64,000 nt of DNA from Siphonodentalium dalli (GCA_032622095.1 CP136069.1:106670278-106734277), one strand, 5' to 3'; shown: positions 1 through 12,630, counted from the stretch's first letter. The notes: generated from the sequence alone by a model not told the origin. Numbers and translations: made by a program.

Positions 1-620
1 CACATATATATAGGTATCCCCACCACACACATATATATAGGTATCCCCGCCACTCACATATATAGGTATCCCCACCACATACATATATAGGTATCCCCAC
101 CACATACATCTATAGGTATCCCCACCACACACATATATATGTATCCCCACCACACACATATATAGGTATCACCACCACATACATATATAGGTATCCCCGC
201 CACACACATATATAGGTACCCCCGCCACATACATATATAGGTATCCCCACCACACACATCTATAGGTATCCCCACCATATACATATATAGGTATCACCAC
301 CACACACATATATAGGTATCCCCACCACACACATATATAGGTATCCACGCCACATACATATATAGGTATCACCACCACACACATATATAGGTCTCCCCAC
401 CACATACATATATAGGTATCCCCACCACACACATCTATATGTATCCCCACCACACACAGATCTATAGGTATCCCCACCACACACATATATAGGTATTCCC
501 ACAATACACATCTATAGTTATCCCCGCCACACACATATATAGGTATCCCCACCACATACATATATAGGTATCACCACCACACACATATAGGTATCCCCGC
601 CACATACATATAGTTATCCC
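1..620. repeat. 25-bp satellite array, left edge block
   Basis: Head-to-tail units of 25 bp fill this stretch. On the + strand the consensus unit starts CCCCACCACATAC and ends ATATATAGGTAT. Unit variants differ at a few fixed places: CCCC/CACC/CCTC at the start, CACC/CGCC next, CACATACAT/CACACACAT in the middle, and ATATATAGG/ATCTATAGG/ATCTATATG at the end. The array runs off the left edge of the window and stops at about 620, where it meets non-repetitive sequence. The minus strand of the consensus has no stop codon, which produces long meaningless open frames. Confidence 0.97.
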
Positions 621-733
621 CTCTGTAGAATTGTAAGCCTTCTTAGGCACCATTGTTCTTCTAGGGCCATACCACGCCGTATCCCGGTGTTCTTGTTCGA
701 TATATGTTAACTAAACAGGAAACACTTATTTCG
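621..733. other. Left flank of the 88-bp repeat island
   Basis: Non-repetitive 113-bp stretch between the 25-bp satellite and the 88-bp array. No gene is seen. Bases 668-685 (CATACCACGCCGTATCCC) match 3370-3387, inside the right arm of the large palindrome at the other end of the island, at 17 of 18 positions and in the same orientation. This suggests that 621-3406 is a single unit with related sequences at its two ends; that is inference. Confidence 0.6.
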
Positions 734-2919
734 TATTACTCCGCAAAAATTGTCGTCGCTATATAGAGAAGACAGATTTTACACGGGTCATAACAATCTC
801 GTATGCCCCGTGTAAAAGTGATATTACTCGCAAAAATTGTCGTCGCTATATAGAGAAGACAGATTTTACACGGGTCATAACAATCTCGTATATGCCCCAT
901 GTAAAACTGATATTACCCCGCAAAAATTGTCGTGTCGCTATATAGAGAAGACAGATTTTACAAGGTCATAACAATCTCGTATGCCCCATGTAAAATTGAT
1001 ATTACCCCGCAAAACGTGTCGTCGCTATATCAAGAAGACAGATTTTACACGGGTCATAACAATTTCGTATGCCCCGTGTAAAACTGATATTACCTCGCAA
1101 AAATTGTCGTCGCTACATAGAGAAGACAGATTTTACACAGGTCATAACAATCTCGTATGCCCCGTGTAAAACTGATATTACCCCGCAAAAATTGTCGTCG
1201 CTATATAGAGAAGACAGATTTTACACGGGTCATAACAATCTCGTATGCCCCGTGTAAAACTTATATTACCCCGCAAAAATTGTTGTCGCTATATAGAGAA
1301 GACATATTTTACAAGGTCATAACAATCTCGTATGCCCCGTGTAAAACTGATATTACCTCGCAAAAATTGTCGTCGCTATATAGAGAAGACATATTTTACA
1401 AGGTCATAACAATCTCGTATGCCCCGTGTAAAAGTGATATTACCCCGCAAAAATTGTCGTCGCTATATAGAGAAGACAGATTTTAAACGGGTCATAACAA
1501 TCTCGTATGCCCCGTGTAAAACTTATATTACCCCGCAAAAATTGTCGTCGCTATATAGAGAAGACAGATTTTACACGGGTCATAACAATCTCGTATGCCC
1601 CGTGTAAAACTTATATTACCCCGCAAAAATTGTCGTCGCTATATAGAGAAGACAGATTTTACACAGGTCATAACAATCTCGTATGCCCCGTGTAAAACTT
1701 ATATTACCCCGCAAAAATTGTCGTCGCTATATAGAGAAGACAGATTTTACACGGGTCATAACAATCTCGTATGCCCCGTGTAAAACTTATATTAGCCCGC
1801 AAAAATTGTCGTCGCTATATAGAGAAGACAGAATTTACACGGGTCATAACAATCTCGTATGCCCCGTGTAAAACTTATATTACCCCGCAAAAATTGTCGT
1901 CGCTATATAGAGAAGACAGATTTTACACGGGTCATAACAATCTCGTATGCCCCGTGTAAAACTGATATTACCCCGCAAAAATTGTCGTCGCTATATAGAA
2001 AAGACAGATTTTAAACGGGTCATAACAATCTCGTATGCCCCGTGTAAAAGTGATATTACCCCGCAAAAATTGTCGTCGCTATATAGAGAAGACAGATTTT
2101 AAACGGGTCATAACAATCAGGTATGCCCCGTGTAAAACTGATATTACCCCGCAAAAATTGTCGTCGCTATATAGAAAAGACAGATTTTAAACGGGTCATA
2201 ACAATCTCGTATGCCCCGTGTAAAAGTGATATTACCCCGCAAAAATTGTCGTCGCTATATAGAGAAGACAGATTTTAAACGGGTCATAACAATCTCGTAT
2301 GCCCCGTGTAAAACTGATATTACCCCGCAAAAATTGTCGTCGCTATATAGAGAAGACAGATTTTACACGGGTCATAACAATCTCGTATGCCCCGTGTAAA
2401 ACTTATATTACCCCTCAAAAATTGTCGTCGCTATATAGAGAAGACAGATTTTACACGGGTCATAACAATCTCGTATGCCCCGTGTAAAACTTATATTACC
2501 CCTCAAAAATTGTCGTCGCTATATAGAGAAGACAGATTTTAAACGGGTCATAACAATCTCGTATGCCCCGTGTAAAACTGATATTACCCCGCAAAAATTG
2601 TCGTCGCTATATAGAGAAGACAGATTTTACACGGGTCATAACATTCTCGTATGCCCCGTGTAAAACTTATATTACCCCTCAAAAATTGTCGTCGCTATAT
2701 AGAGAAGACAGATTTTACACGGGTCATAACAATCTCGTATGCCCCGTGTAAAACTTATATTACCCCTCAAAAATTGTCGTCGCTATATAGAGAAGCCAGA
2801 TTTTACAAGGTCATAACAATCTCGTATGACCCGTGTAAAACTTATATTACCCGGAAAAAACTGTCGTCGCTATATAGAGAAGACAGATTTTACAAGGTCA
2901 TAACAATCTCGTATGCCCC
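734..2919. repeat. 88-bp tandem repeat (minisatellite), about 25 units
   Basis: Repeats of 88 bp, with a few units about 2 bp shorter. The word GTATGCCCC recurs every 86-89 bp from about 801 to 2919. Each unit carries CAAAAATTGTCGTCGC, then TATATAGAGAAGACAG, then an 11-bp inverted repeat: TTTTACACGGG and CCCGTGTAAAA around a 19-nt loop (for example 1219-1229 and 1249-1259). Units that read ACAAGGTC instead of ACACGGGTC lose part of the left stem. Outer units diverge more (about 790-1040 and 2820-2919) than central ones, as expected from homogenisation by unequal exchange. Short open frames of 62 codons recur at 88-bp steps but are by-products of the repeat; 88 is not a multiple of three. Confidence 0.95.
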
Positions 2920-3270
2920 TAGTAGAATTTTTATGACCTGGCAAAAGTTTGAAGGTCTAATGTACATCTTTCAAAGCCACGTTGATTCCTGGTGTGATGT
3001 TATCTTGCTACTCTTGCTTCATTTATTTACGTTGTCTGACTCATTTACCATTACTATTTTTGAAGTGTATTGCTCTCTTTTATATCTTCTAACATATAGA
3101 TTCCAAAAGTAAGCGAGGCCAGCAGATATTTATGGACAAATTGTGGAAACAGCTATATAAATATATTCATCGTATGAGCAGTCTAATCAAATAGAGTTAC
3201 TGTTCGTTGCTCGTTTCCGCGCTTTATGTCTGTGGGAATATCTTGTTAATTTTGACCGGGGATAAATACA
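2920..3270. other. Non-repetitive stretch, nothing recognised
   Basis: About 350 bp between the 88-bp array and the palindrome. The first ~35 bases (TAGTAGAATTTTTATGACC, then GGCAAAAGTTTG) look like a decayed further 88-bp unit. The rest is AT-rich, and I see no conserved protein, tRNA or SINE promoter box. An open frame entering from the array reaches 3112, but its tail has no recognisable domain, so I do not call it a gene. Confidence 0.6.
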
Positions 3271-3406
3271 TTACACGGCTTGTTGATGGGGGATACGGTG
3301 TGGTATGCCCCGGTCGACTCTCGTATCCCCCTCGGCTATCGCCTCGGGGGATACGAGCATCTACCGGGGCATACCACACCGTATCCCCCATCAACAAGCC
3401 GTGTAA
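3271..3406. repeat. 136-bp near-perfect palindrome (long hairpin)
   Basis: Two perfectly complementary 44-bp arms, 3271-3314 (starts TTACACGGCTTG, ends TATGCCCCGGT) and 3363-3406 (starts ACCGGGGCATA, ends CAAGCCGTGTAA). Inside them a second inverted pair, CTCGTATCCCCC at 3320-3331 and GGGGGATACGAG at 3346-3357, extends the stem with small mismatches. At its tip GGC and GCC pair around a TATC loop. As single-stranded DNA or RNA this folds into one long hairpin. It abuts the 25-bp satellite directly at 3407. It could be the end of a foldback-type or rolling-circle-type element, but no transposase or diagnostic terminus is present to decide. Confidence 0.93.
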
Positions 3407-6400
3407 CTTATAGTATCCCCACCACACACATATAGGTATCCCACCACACACATATATAGGTATCACCACCACATACATATATAGGTATCCCCAACACATA
3501 CATATATAGGTATCCCCACCATATACTTATATAGGTATCCCCACCACATACATATATAGGTATCCCCACCACATACATCTATAGGTATCCCCACCACAAA
3601 CATATATAGGTATCCCCACCACATACATATATAGGTATCCCCACCACATACATATATAGCTATCCCCACCACATACATCTATAGGTATCACCGCCACATA
3701 CATCTATATGTATCCCCACCACATACATATATAGGTATCCCCGCCACACACATATATAGGTATCACCACCACACACATATATAGGTATCACCACCACACA
3801 CATATATAGGTATCCCCGCCACATACATATGTAGGTATCCCCACCACATACATATATAGGTGTCACCACCACACACATATATAGGTATCCCAACCACATA
3901 CATATATAGGTATCCCCATCACATACATTTATAGGTATCCCCACCACACACATATATAGGTATCCCAACCACATACATATATAGGTATCCCCACCACATA
4001 CATATATAGGTATCCCCACCACATACATCTATAAGTGTCCCCACCACACACATATATAGGTATCCCCACCACATACATCTATAGGTATCCCCACCACGCA
4101 CATATATAGGTATCCCCACCACATACATATATAGGTATCCCCACCACATACATCTATAGGTATCCCCACCACATACATATATAGGTATCCCCACCACACA
4201 AATATATAGGTATCCCCACCACATACATATATAGGTATCACTACCACACACATATAGGTATTACCGCCACATACATATAGGTATCCCCACCACACACATA
4301 TAGGTATCCCCACCACACACATCTATAGGTATCACCACCACATACATATATAGGTATCCCCAACACATACATATATAGGTATGCCCACCACATACATATA
4401 TAGGTATCCCCACCACATACATATATATGTATCCCCACCACATACATCTATAGGTATCCCCACCACAAACATATATAGGTATCCCCACCACATACATATA
4501 TAGGTATCCCCACCACATACATATATAGCTATCCCCACCACATACATATAAAGGTATCACCGCCACACACATCTATAGGTATCTCCACCACATACATTTA
4601 TAGGTATCCCCGCCACACACATATATATGTATTCCCACCACACACATATATAGGTATCACCACCACACACATATATAGGTATCCCCGCCACATACATATG
4701 TAGGTATCCCCACCACATACATATATAGGTATCACCACCACACACATATATAGGTATCCCCACCACATACATATATAGGTATCCCATCACATACATATAT
4801 AGGTATCCCCACCACATACATATATAGGTATCCCACCACATACATATATAGGTATCCCCATCACATACATCTCTATGTATCCCCACCACACACATATATA
4901 GGTATCCCCACCACATACAACTATAGGTATCCCCACCACGCACATATATAGGTATCCCCACCACATACATATATAGGTATCCCCACTACATACATCTATA
5001 GGTATCCCCACCACATACATATGTAGGTATCCCCACCACATACATATATAGGTATCACCAACACACACATATATAGGTATCCCAACCACATACATATATA
5101 GGTATCCCCATCACATACATTTATAGGTATCCCCACCACACACATATATAGGTATCCCAACCACATACATATATAGGTATCCCCACCACATACATATATA
5201 GGTATCCCCACCACATACATCTATAAGTGTCCCCACCACACACATATATAGGTATCCCCACCACATACATCTATAGGTATCCCCACCACGCACATATATA
5301 GGTATCCCCACCACATACATATATAGGTATCCCCACCACATACATCTATAGGTATCCCCACCACATACATATATAGGTATCCCCACCACACAAATATATA
5401 GGTATCCCCACCACATACATATATAGGTATCACTACCACACACATATAGGTATTACCGCCACATACATATAGGTATCCCCACCACACACATATAGGTATC
5501 CCCACCACACACATCTATAGGTATTACCACCACATACAACTATAGGTATCCCCACCACGCACATATATAGGTATCCCCACCAGATACATATATAGGTATC
5601 CCCACCACATACATCTATAGGTATCCCCACCACATACATATATAGGTATCCACACCACATACATATATAGGTATCCCCACCACATACATATATAGGTATC
5701 CCCCACATACATATATAGGTATCCCCACCACATACATCTATAGGTATCCCTACCACATACATATATAGGTATCCCCAACACATACATCTATAGGTATCCC
5801 CACCACACACATCTATAGGTATCCCCACCATACACATCTATAGGTATTCCCACCACACATATATATATAGGTATCCCCATCATACACATCTATATGTATC
5901 ACCGCCACATATATATATAGGTAACCCCACCATACACATCTATATGTATCACCGCCACACTCATATATAGGTATCCGCACCATACACATCTATATGTATC
6001 ACCGCCACACTCATATATAGGTATCCGCACCACATACATCTATATGTATCACCACCACATACATATATAGGTATCCCCACCACATACATCTATAGGTATC
6101 CGCACCACACACATCTATATGTATCACCACCACATACATATATAGGTATCCCCACCACACACATATATAGGTATCCCCACGACATACATATATAGGTATC
6201 CCCACCACACACATATAGGTATCCTCATCACACACATATATAGGTATCCTCACCACACACATATATAGGTATCCCCGTCACATACATCTATAGGTATCAC
6301 CACCACATACATCTATACGTATCACCACCACATACATCTATAGATATCCCCACCACATACATCTATAGGTATCCCCACCACATACATCTATAGGTATCCC

Positions 6401-9400
6401 CGCCACACACATCTATAGGTATCCTCACCACACACATATATAGGTATCCCCACCACATACATCTATAGGTATCCCCACCACACACATATATAGATATCCC
6501 CACCACACACATATATAGGTATCCCCACCACATACATCTATATGTATCCCCACCACACACATATAGGTATACCCGCCACACACATCTATAGGTATCACCA
6601 CCACATACATCTATAGGTATCACCACCACATACATCTATAGTTATCCCCACCACATACATATATAGGTATCCCCACCACATACATCTATAGGTATCCCCG
6701 CCACACACATTTATAGGTATTACCACCACATACATCTATAGGTATCACCACCACCACATACATCTATAGGCATACATACCACATACATATATAGGTATTA
6801 CCACCACATACATCTATAGGTATCCCCGCCACACACATCTGTAGGTATCCTCACCACACACATATATAGGTATCCCCACCACATACATATATAGGTATCC
6901 CCACCACACACACATATAGGTATCACCACCACATACATCTATATGTATCCCCACCACATACATCTTTAGGTAACCCCACCACATACATATATAGGTATCC
7001 CCACCACATACATCTATAGGTATCCCCACCACACACATATATAGGTATCAACACCATACACATATATAGGTATTACCACCACATACATTTATAGGTATCC
7101 CCACCACATACATATATAGGTATCCCCGCCACATACATATATAAGTATCCCCACCACATACATATATAGGTATCCCCACCACACACATATATAGGTATCC
7201 CCACCACACACATATATAGGTATCCCCACCACACACATATATATAGGTATCCCCGCCACACACATATATAGGTATCCTCACCACAAACATATATAGGTCT
7301 CCCCACCACATACATCTATAGGTATCCCTACCACACACATATATAGGTCTCCCCACCACATACATCAATAGGTATTCCCACCACACACATCTATAGGTAT
7401 CCTCACAACATACATATATAGGTATCCCCGCCACACACATATATAGGTATCCTCACCACACACATCTATAGGTATCCCCACCACACACATATATAGGTAT
7501 CGCCACCACACACATATATAGGTATCCCCACCACACACATCTATAGGTATACCCACCACACACATATATAGGTATCCCCACCACATACATATATAGTTAT
7601 CCCCACCACACACATCTATAGGTATCCCCACCACACACATCTATAGGTATCCCCACCACATACATATATAGGTATCCCCACCACATACATATATAGGTAT
7701 CACCACCACATACATATATAGGTATCCTCACCACACACATATATAGGTATCGCCACCACACACATATATAGGTATCCCCACCACACACATCTATAGGTAT
7801 CCCCACCACACACATATATAGGTATCCCCACCACACACATATATAGGTATCCCCACCACATACATATATATGTATCACCACCACATACATATATAGGTAT
7901 CCCCGCCACATACATATATAGGTATCCCCACCACATACATATATAGGTATCCCCACCACACACATATATAGGTATCGCCACCACACACATATATAGGTAT
8001 CCCCACCACACACATATATATAGGTATCCTCACCACACACATCTATAGGTATCCCACCACACACATATATAGGAATCCCCACCACACACATATATAGGTA
8101 TCCCCACCACACACATCTATAGGTATCCCCACTACATACATATATATGTATCCCCACCACATACATATATAGGTATCCCCGCCACATACATATATAGGTA
8201 TCCCCACCACATACATATATAGGTATCCCCACCACACACATATATAGGTATCGCCACCACACACATATATAGATATCCCCACCACACACATCTATAGGTA
8301 TACCCACCACACACATATATAGGTATCCCCACCACATACATATATAGTTATCCCCACCACACACATCTATAGGTATCCCCACCACACACATCTATAGGTA
8401 TCCCCACCACATACATATATAGGTATCCCCACCACATACATATATAGGTATCACCACCACATACATATATAGGTATCCTCACCACACACATATATAGGTA
8501 TCGCCACCACACACATATATAGGTATCCCCACCACACACATCTATAGGTATCCCCACCACACACATATATAGGTATCCCCACCACACACATATATAGGTA
8601 TCCCCACCACATACATATATATGTATCACCACCACATACATATATAGGTATCCCCGCCACATACATATATAGGTATCCCCACCACATACATATATAGGTA
8701 TCCCCACCACACACATATATAGGTATCCCCACCACACACATATATAGGTATCCCCACCACATACATATATATGTATCACCACCACACACATATAGGTATC
8801 CCCGCCACATACATATAGGTATCCCCACCACACACATATAGGTATCCCCACCACACACATATATAGGTATCACCACCACATACATATATATGTATCCCCA
8901 ACACATACATATATAGGTATCCCCACCATATACTTATATAGGTATCCCCACCACATACATTTATAGGTATCCCCACCACATACCTCTATAGGTATCCCCA
9001 CCACAAACATATATAGGTATCCCCACCACATACATATATAGGTATCCCCACCACATACATATATAGCTATCCCCACCACATACATCTATAGGTATCACCG
9101 CCACATACATCTATAGGTATCCCCACCACATACATATATAGGTATCCCCGCCACACACATATATATGTATCCCCACCACACACATATATTGGTATCACCA
9201 CCACTCACATATATAGGTATCCCCGCCACATACATATGTAGGTATCCCCACCACATACATATATAGGAATCACCACCACACACATATATAGGTATCCCCA
9301 CCATATACATATATAGGTATCCCCATCACATACATTTATAGGTATCCCCACCACACACATATATAGGTATCCCCACCACATACTTTTATAGGTATCCCCA

Positions 9401-9560
9401 CCACATACATATATAGGTATCCCCACCACATACATCTATAAGTGTCCCCACCACACACATATATAGGTATCCCCACCACATACATCTATAGGTATCCCCA
9501 CCACGCACATATATAGGTATCCCCACCACATACATATATAGGTATCACCACCACACACAT
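3407..9560. repeat. 25-bp satellite array with local duplications
   Basis: About 246 units of the 25-bp satellite, starting immediately after the palindrome (TTATAGTATCCCCACC). Blocks of variant units recur: about 3.46-3.68 kb matches 4.33-4.55 kb (offset 869 bp), about 3.85-4.33 kb matches 5.04-5.52 kb (offset 1,192 bp), and about 7.6 kb onward matches 8.35 kb onward (offset about 750 bp, 30 units). Irregular units occur, such as around 6750-6785 where an extra CAC is inserted. No gene is seen. Confidence 0.96.
3850..5525. repeat. Satellite sub-blocks duplicated at 1,192 bp, LINE-free relatives of the LINE left flank
   Basis: The variant pattern from about 3.85 to 4.33 kb recurs at 5.04-5.52 kb. 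Each copy carries the diagnostic word TATAAGTGT (near 4030 and 5222). The same word, or TATAAGTGTT, lies 120 bp to the left of LINE copies L1, L3 and L4 and at the matching place for L2 and L5. Here no LINE follows: the satellite simply continues at 4154 and 5346. These two blocks are therefore candidate relatives of the satellite before the LINE inserted. Confidence 0.6.
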
Positions 9561-9590
9561 ATAGATAGATAGATAGATAGATACTTTATT
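9561..9590 (-). promoter_or_regulatory. LINE 3' end: AATAAA signal and (ATCT)n tail
   Basis: On the minus strand AATAAAG is followed directly by about six ATCT units up to the satellite border. The tail reads ATAGATAG on the + strand and joins a satellite unit whose own sequence at that point is ATATAG or CTATAG, so the join is nearly seamless. The same arrangement is present at 12631, 47810, 52054 and 55124. Confidence 0.8.
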
Positions 9591-9706
9591 GCGCAATCGC
9601 TATTCGGATACAGGATATGGCAAAGAAAGAAAAAAACAAAAAAATATATACATAAACATGCAAATAAAATATATTACTAGAATATTTGTGCTGAGTGATT
9701 ACAGTG

Positions 9707-10339
9707 TTATTGTCGTAATATTTCGGCTTCAATTAAATATTTACTTAGAGCTCTGCTCAGTTGTTTATCATTAGATTTGAATATTTCTTGAAGCTTTTGG
9801 CGCTCGTCTAACACATCGTAATTTGATATCACATTCTTCGCGTAACTGCTAAGGACTTGCCTAGGATTGTGGTACTTTGGGCAGTGTAATAAAAAGTGAG
9901 ACTCATCTTCGATATGTTTATCTTTAGCCGGCATATTATGACTACATTGTTTGCAAGTTCGTTCCTCTACGGGGATTGGATTAGGTTTCACATGTCTGCC
10001 TATTTCTATTTCTAGCTTGTGCGAGCTTGTAACAAGTTTCGATATTGGACGTCTTTCATTTCGAGATAACGTTGTTAAATAAGAAGCCCTTGTTTCAAAA
10101 TCTGTTTTGATTTTTCCCATAAATTCTAATTTACTATTTTCTGCACATGCACCTTATATATCAAGGTGCCTCCATGCTTGTCGGAAATGGTCTTTTAATC
10201 GGGATTGAAATTTCTCCCCAAAAGTATCTATGTCGACTGATTTTGGTGATTCCCACACGTACCCAAATCCATATTTATATAAGTTATTTTTAATACACTG
10301 TAACCACTCATTATCTGCATCACAAGAAATCAATTTTAT
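9707..10339 (-). pseudogene. LINE reverse-transcriptase C-terminal remnant (L1), one in-frame stop
   Basis: The reading frame enters at the 5' truncation with about 61 residues (includes NEWLQCIKNNLY, FGYVWESPKS and HFRQAWRHLDI), meets a TAA at 10154-10156, then continues in the same frame for 11 codons and a 137-codon open stretch ending at 9707. The later part has the C-terminal signature of many invertebrate LINE ORF2 proteins: SSHKLEIEIGRH, then a CCHC-like cluster (C56, C59, H75, C80 counted from its first Met) in RTCKQC and EDESHFLLHCPKY. No polymerase catalytic motif remains, so it cannot encode a working enzyme. It is a dead 3' fragment. Confidence 0.85.
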
Positions 10340-10340
10340 A

Positions 10341-12630
10341 AGTATCCTCACCACATACATATATAGGTCACCCCACCACATACATCTATAGGTATCCCCA
10401 CCACACACATATATAGGTCTCCCCACCACACACATATATAGGTATCCCCACCACACACATATATATAGGTATCCCCGCCACACACATATATAGGTATCCT
10501 CACCACATACATATATAGGTCTCCCCACCACATACATCTATATGTATCCCCACCACACACATATATAGGTCTCCCCACCACATACATCAATAGGTATTCC
10601 CACCACACACATCTATAGGTATCCTCACCACATACATATATAGGTATCCCCGCCACACACATATATAGGTATCCTCACCACACACATCTATAGGTATCCC
10701 CACCACACACATATATAGGTATCGCCACCACACACATATATAGGTATCCCCACCACACACATCTATAGGTATCCCCACCACACACATATATAGGTATCCC
10801 CACCACATACATATATAGGTATCCCCACCACACGCATCTATAGGTATCCCCACCACACACATATATAGGTATCCCCACCACATACATATATAGGTATCCC
10901 CACCACATACATATATAGGTATCACCACCACATACATATATAGGTATCCTCACCACACACATATATAGGTATCGCCACCACACACATATATAGGTATCCC
11001 CACCACACACATCTATAGGTATTCCCACCACACACATATATAGGTATCCCCAGCACACACATATATAGGTAACCTCACCACATACATATATATGTATCAC
11101 CACCACACACATCTATAGGTATCCCACCACACACATATATAGGTATCCCCACCACACACATATATAGGTATCCCCACCACACACATCTATAGGTGTCCCC
11201 ACTACATACATATATATGTATCCCCACCACATACATATATAGGTATCCCCGCCACATACATAAATAGGTATCCCCACCACATACATATATAGGTATCCCC
11301 ACCACACACATATATAGGTATCGCCACCACACACATATATAGGTATCCCCACCACACACATATATATAGGTATCCCCACCACATACATATATAGGTCTCC
11401 ACCGCATACATCTATAGGTATCCCCACCACACACATCTATAGGTATCGCCACCACACACATATATTGGTATCACCACCACATACATATATATGTATCCCC
11501 ACCACACACATATATAGGTATCCCCGCCACATACATATATAGGTATCCCCACCACACACATCTATAGGTATCCCCACCATATACATATATAGGTATCACC
11601 ACCACACACATATATATGTATCCCCACCACACACATATATAGGTATCCCCGCCACATACATATATAGGTATCACCACCACACACATATATAGGTCTCCCC
11701 ACCACATACATCTATAGGTATCCCCACCACACACATCTATATGTATCCCCACCACACACAGATCTATAGGTATCCCCACCACATACATATATAGGTATCC
11801 CCACCACACACATATATAGGTATCCCCACCACATACATATATATGTATCACCACCACACACATATAGGTATCCCCGCCACATACATATAGGTATCCCCAC
11901 CACACACATATAGGTATCCCCACCACACACATATATAGGTATCACCACCACATACATATATATGTATCCCCAACACATACATATATAGGTATCCCCACCA
12001 TATACTTATATAGGTATCCCCACCACATACATATATAGGTATCCCCACCACATACATCTATAGGTATCCCCACCACAAACATATATAGGTATCCCCACCA
12101 CATACATATATAGGTATCCCCACCACATACATATATAGCTATCCCCACCACATACATCTATAGGTATCACCGCCACATACATCTATAGGTATCCCCACCA
12201 CATACATATATAGGTATCCCCGCCACACACATATATAGGTATCCCCACCACACACATATATTGGTATCACCACCACACACATATATAGGTATCCCCGCCA
12301 CATACATATGTAGGTATCCCCACCACATACATATATAGGAATCACCACCACACACATATATAGGTATCCCCACCATATACATATATAGGTATCCCCATCG
12401 CATACATTTATAGGTATCCCCACCACACACATATATAGGTATCCCCACCACATACATATACAGGTATCCCTACCACATACATATATAGGTATCCCCACCA
12501 CATACATCTATAAGTGTTCCCACCACACACATATATAGGTATCCCCACCACATACATCTATAGTTATCCCCACCACGCACATATATAGGTATCACCACCA
12601 CATACATATATAGGTATCACCACCACACAT
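10341..12630. repeat. 25-bp satellite array between L1 and L2
   Basis: Exactly 2,290 bp of 25-bp satellite separates L1 from L2. The block between L4 and L5 (52834-55123) is also exactly 2,290 bp and carries the same succession of variant units, so L1-satellite-L2 and L4-satellite-L5 are copies of one segment. No gene is seen. Confidence 0.95.

Larger units (their letters stand above)
621..3406. mobile_element. Candidate non-autonomous element with an internal 88-bp array
   Basis: The 2.8-kb island inside the satellite has sharp borders at about 620 and 3406, an internal minisatellite, a long terminal hairpin on the right, and an 18-bp word near its left end (668-685) shared with the hairpin arm. 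This layout resembles non-autonomous elements that carry central minisatellites. No coding capacity, target duplication or second copy is visible in the window, so the call is tentative. The alternative is a surviving patch of older non-satellite DNA. Confidence 0.35.
9561..10340 (-). mobile_element. 5'-truncated LINE (non-LTR retrotransposon) fragment, copy L1
   Basis: A 780-bp insert in the satellite, transcribed in the minus direction. Read 5' to 3' it has the C-terminal end of the reverse-transcriptase polyprotein, a short 3' UTR, an AATAAA at 9585-9590 (seen as TTTATT), and an (ATCT)n tail at 9561-9584. 5' truncation and a simple-repeat tail are typical of target-primed reverse transcription. 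The 5' junction is at about 10339-10341 (TTTTATAAGTATCC). A target-site duplication cannot be resolved because both flanks are the same repeat. It shares both ends with L2-L5. The clade is not assigned. Confidence 0.88.

Noticed and set aside
1-620. CRISPR array, because of the short regular repeats
   Set aside because: Units are directly adjacent with no unique spacers, there are no cas genes, and the context is eukaryotic. This is satellite DNA.
981-3112. Series of 62-codon plus-strand frames and a 153-codon frame in and after the 88-bp array
   Set aside because: They recur at exactly 88-bp steps, and 88 is not a multiple of three, so each copy is a by-product of the repeat. The longest simply runs out of the array into unrecognised sequence.
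7597-8391. 264-codon minus-strand open frame and dozens like it in the satellite
   Set aside because: They are reading-frame by-products of a 25-bp repeat with no minus-strand stop. Residue content cycles every 75 bp, starts are arbitrary, and no domain or gene structure is present.
9589-9774. 61-codon plus-strand frame next to the LINE tail, repeated in the other copies
   Set aside because: It lies antisense to the LINE 3' UTR and the end of its coding region, is low in complexity, and exists only as part of the duplicated LINE.
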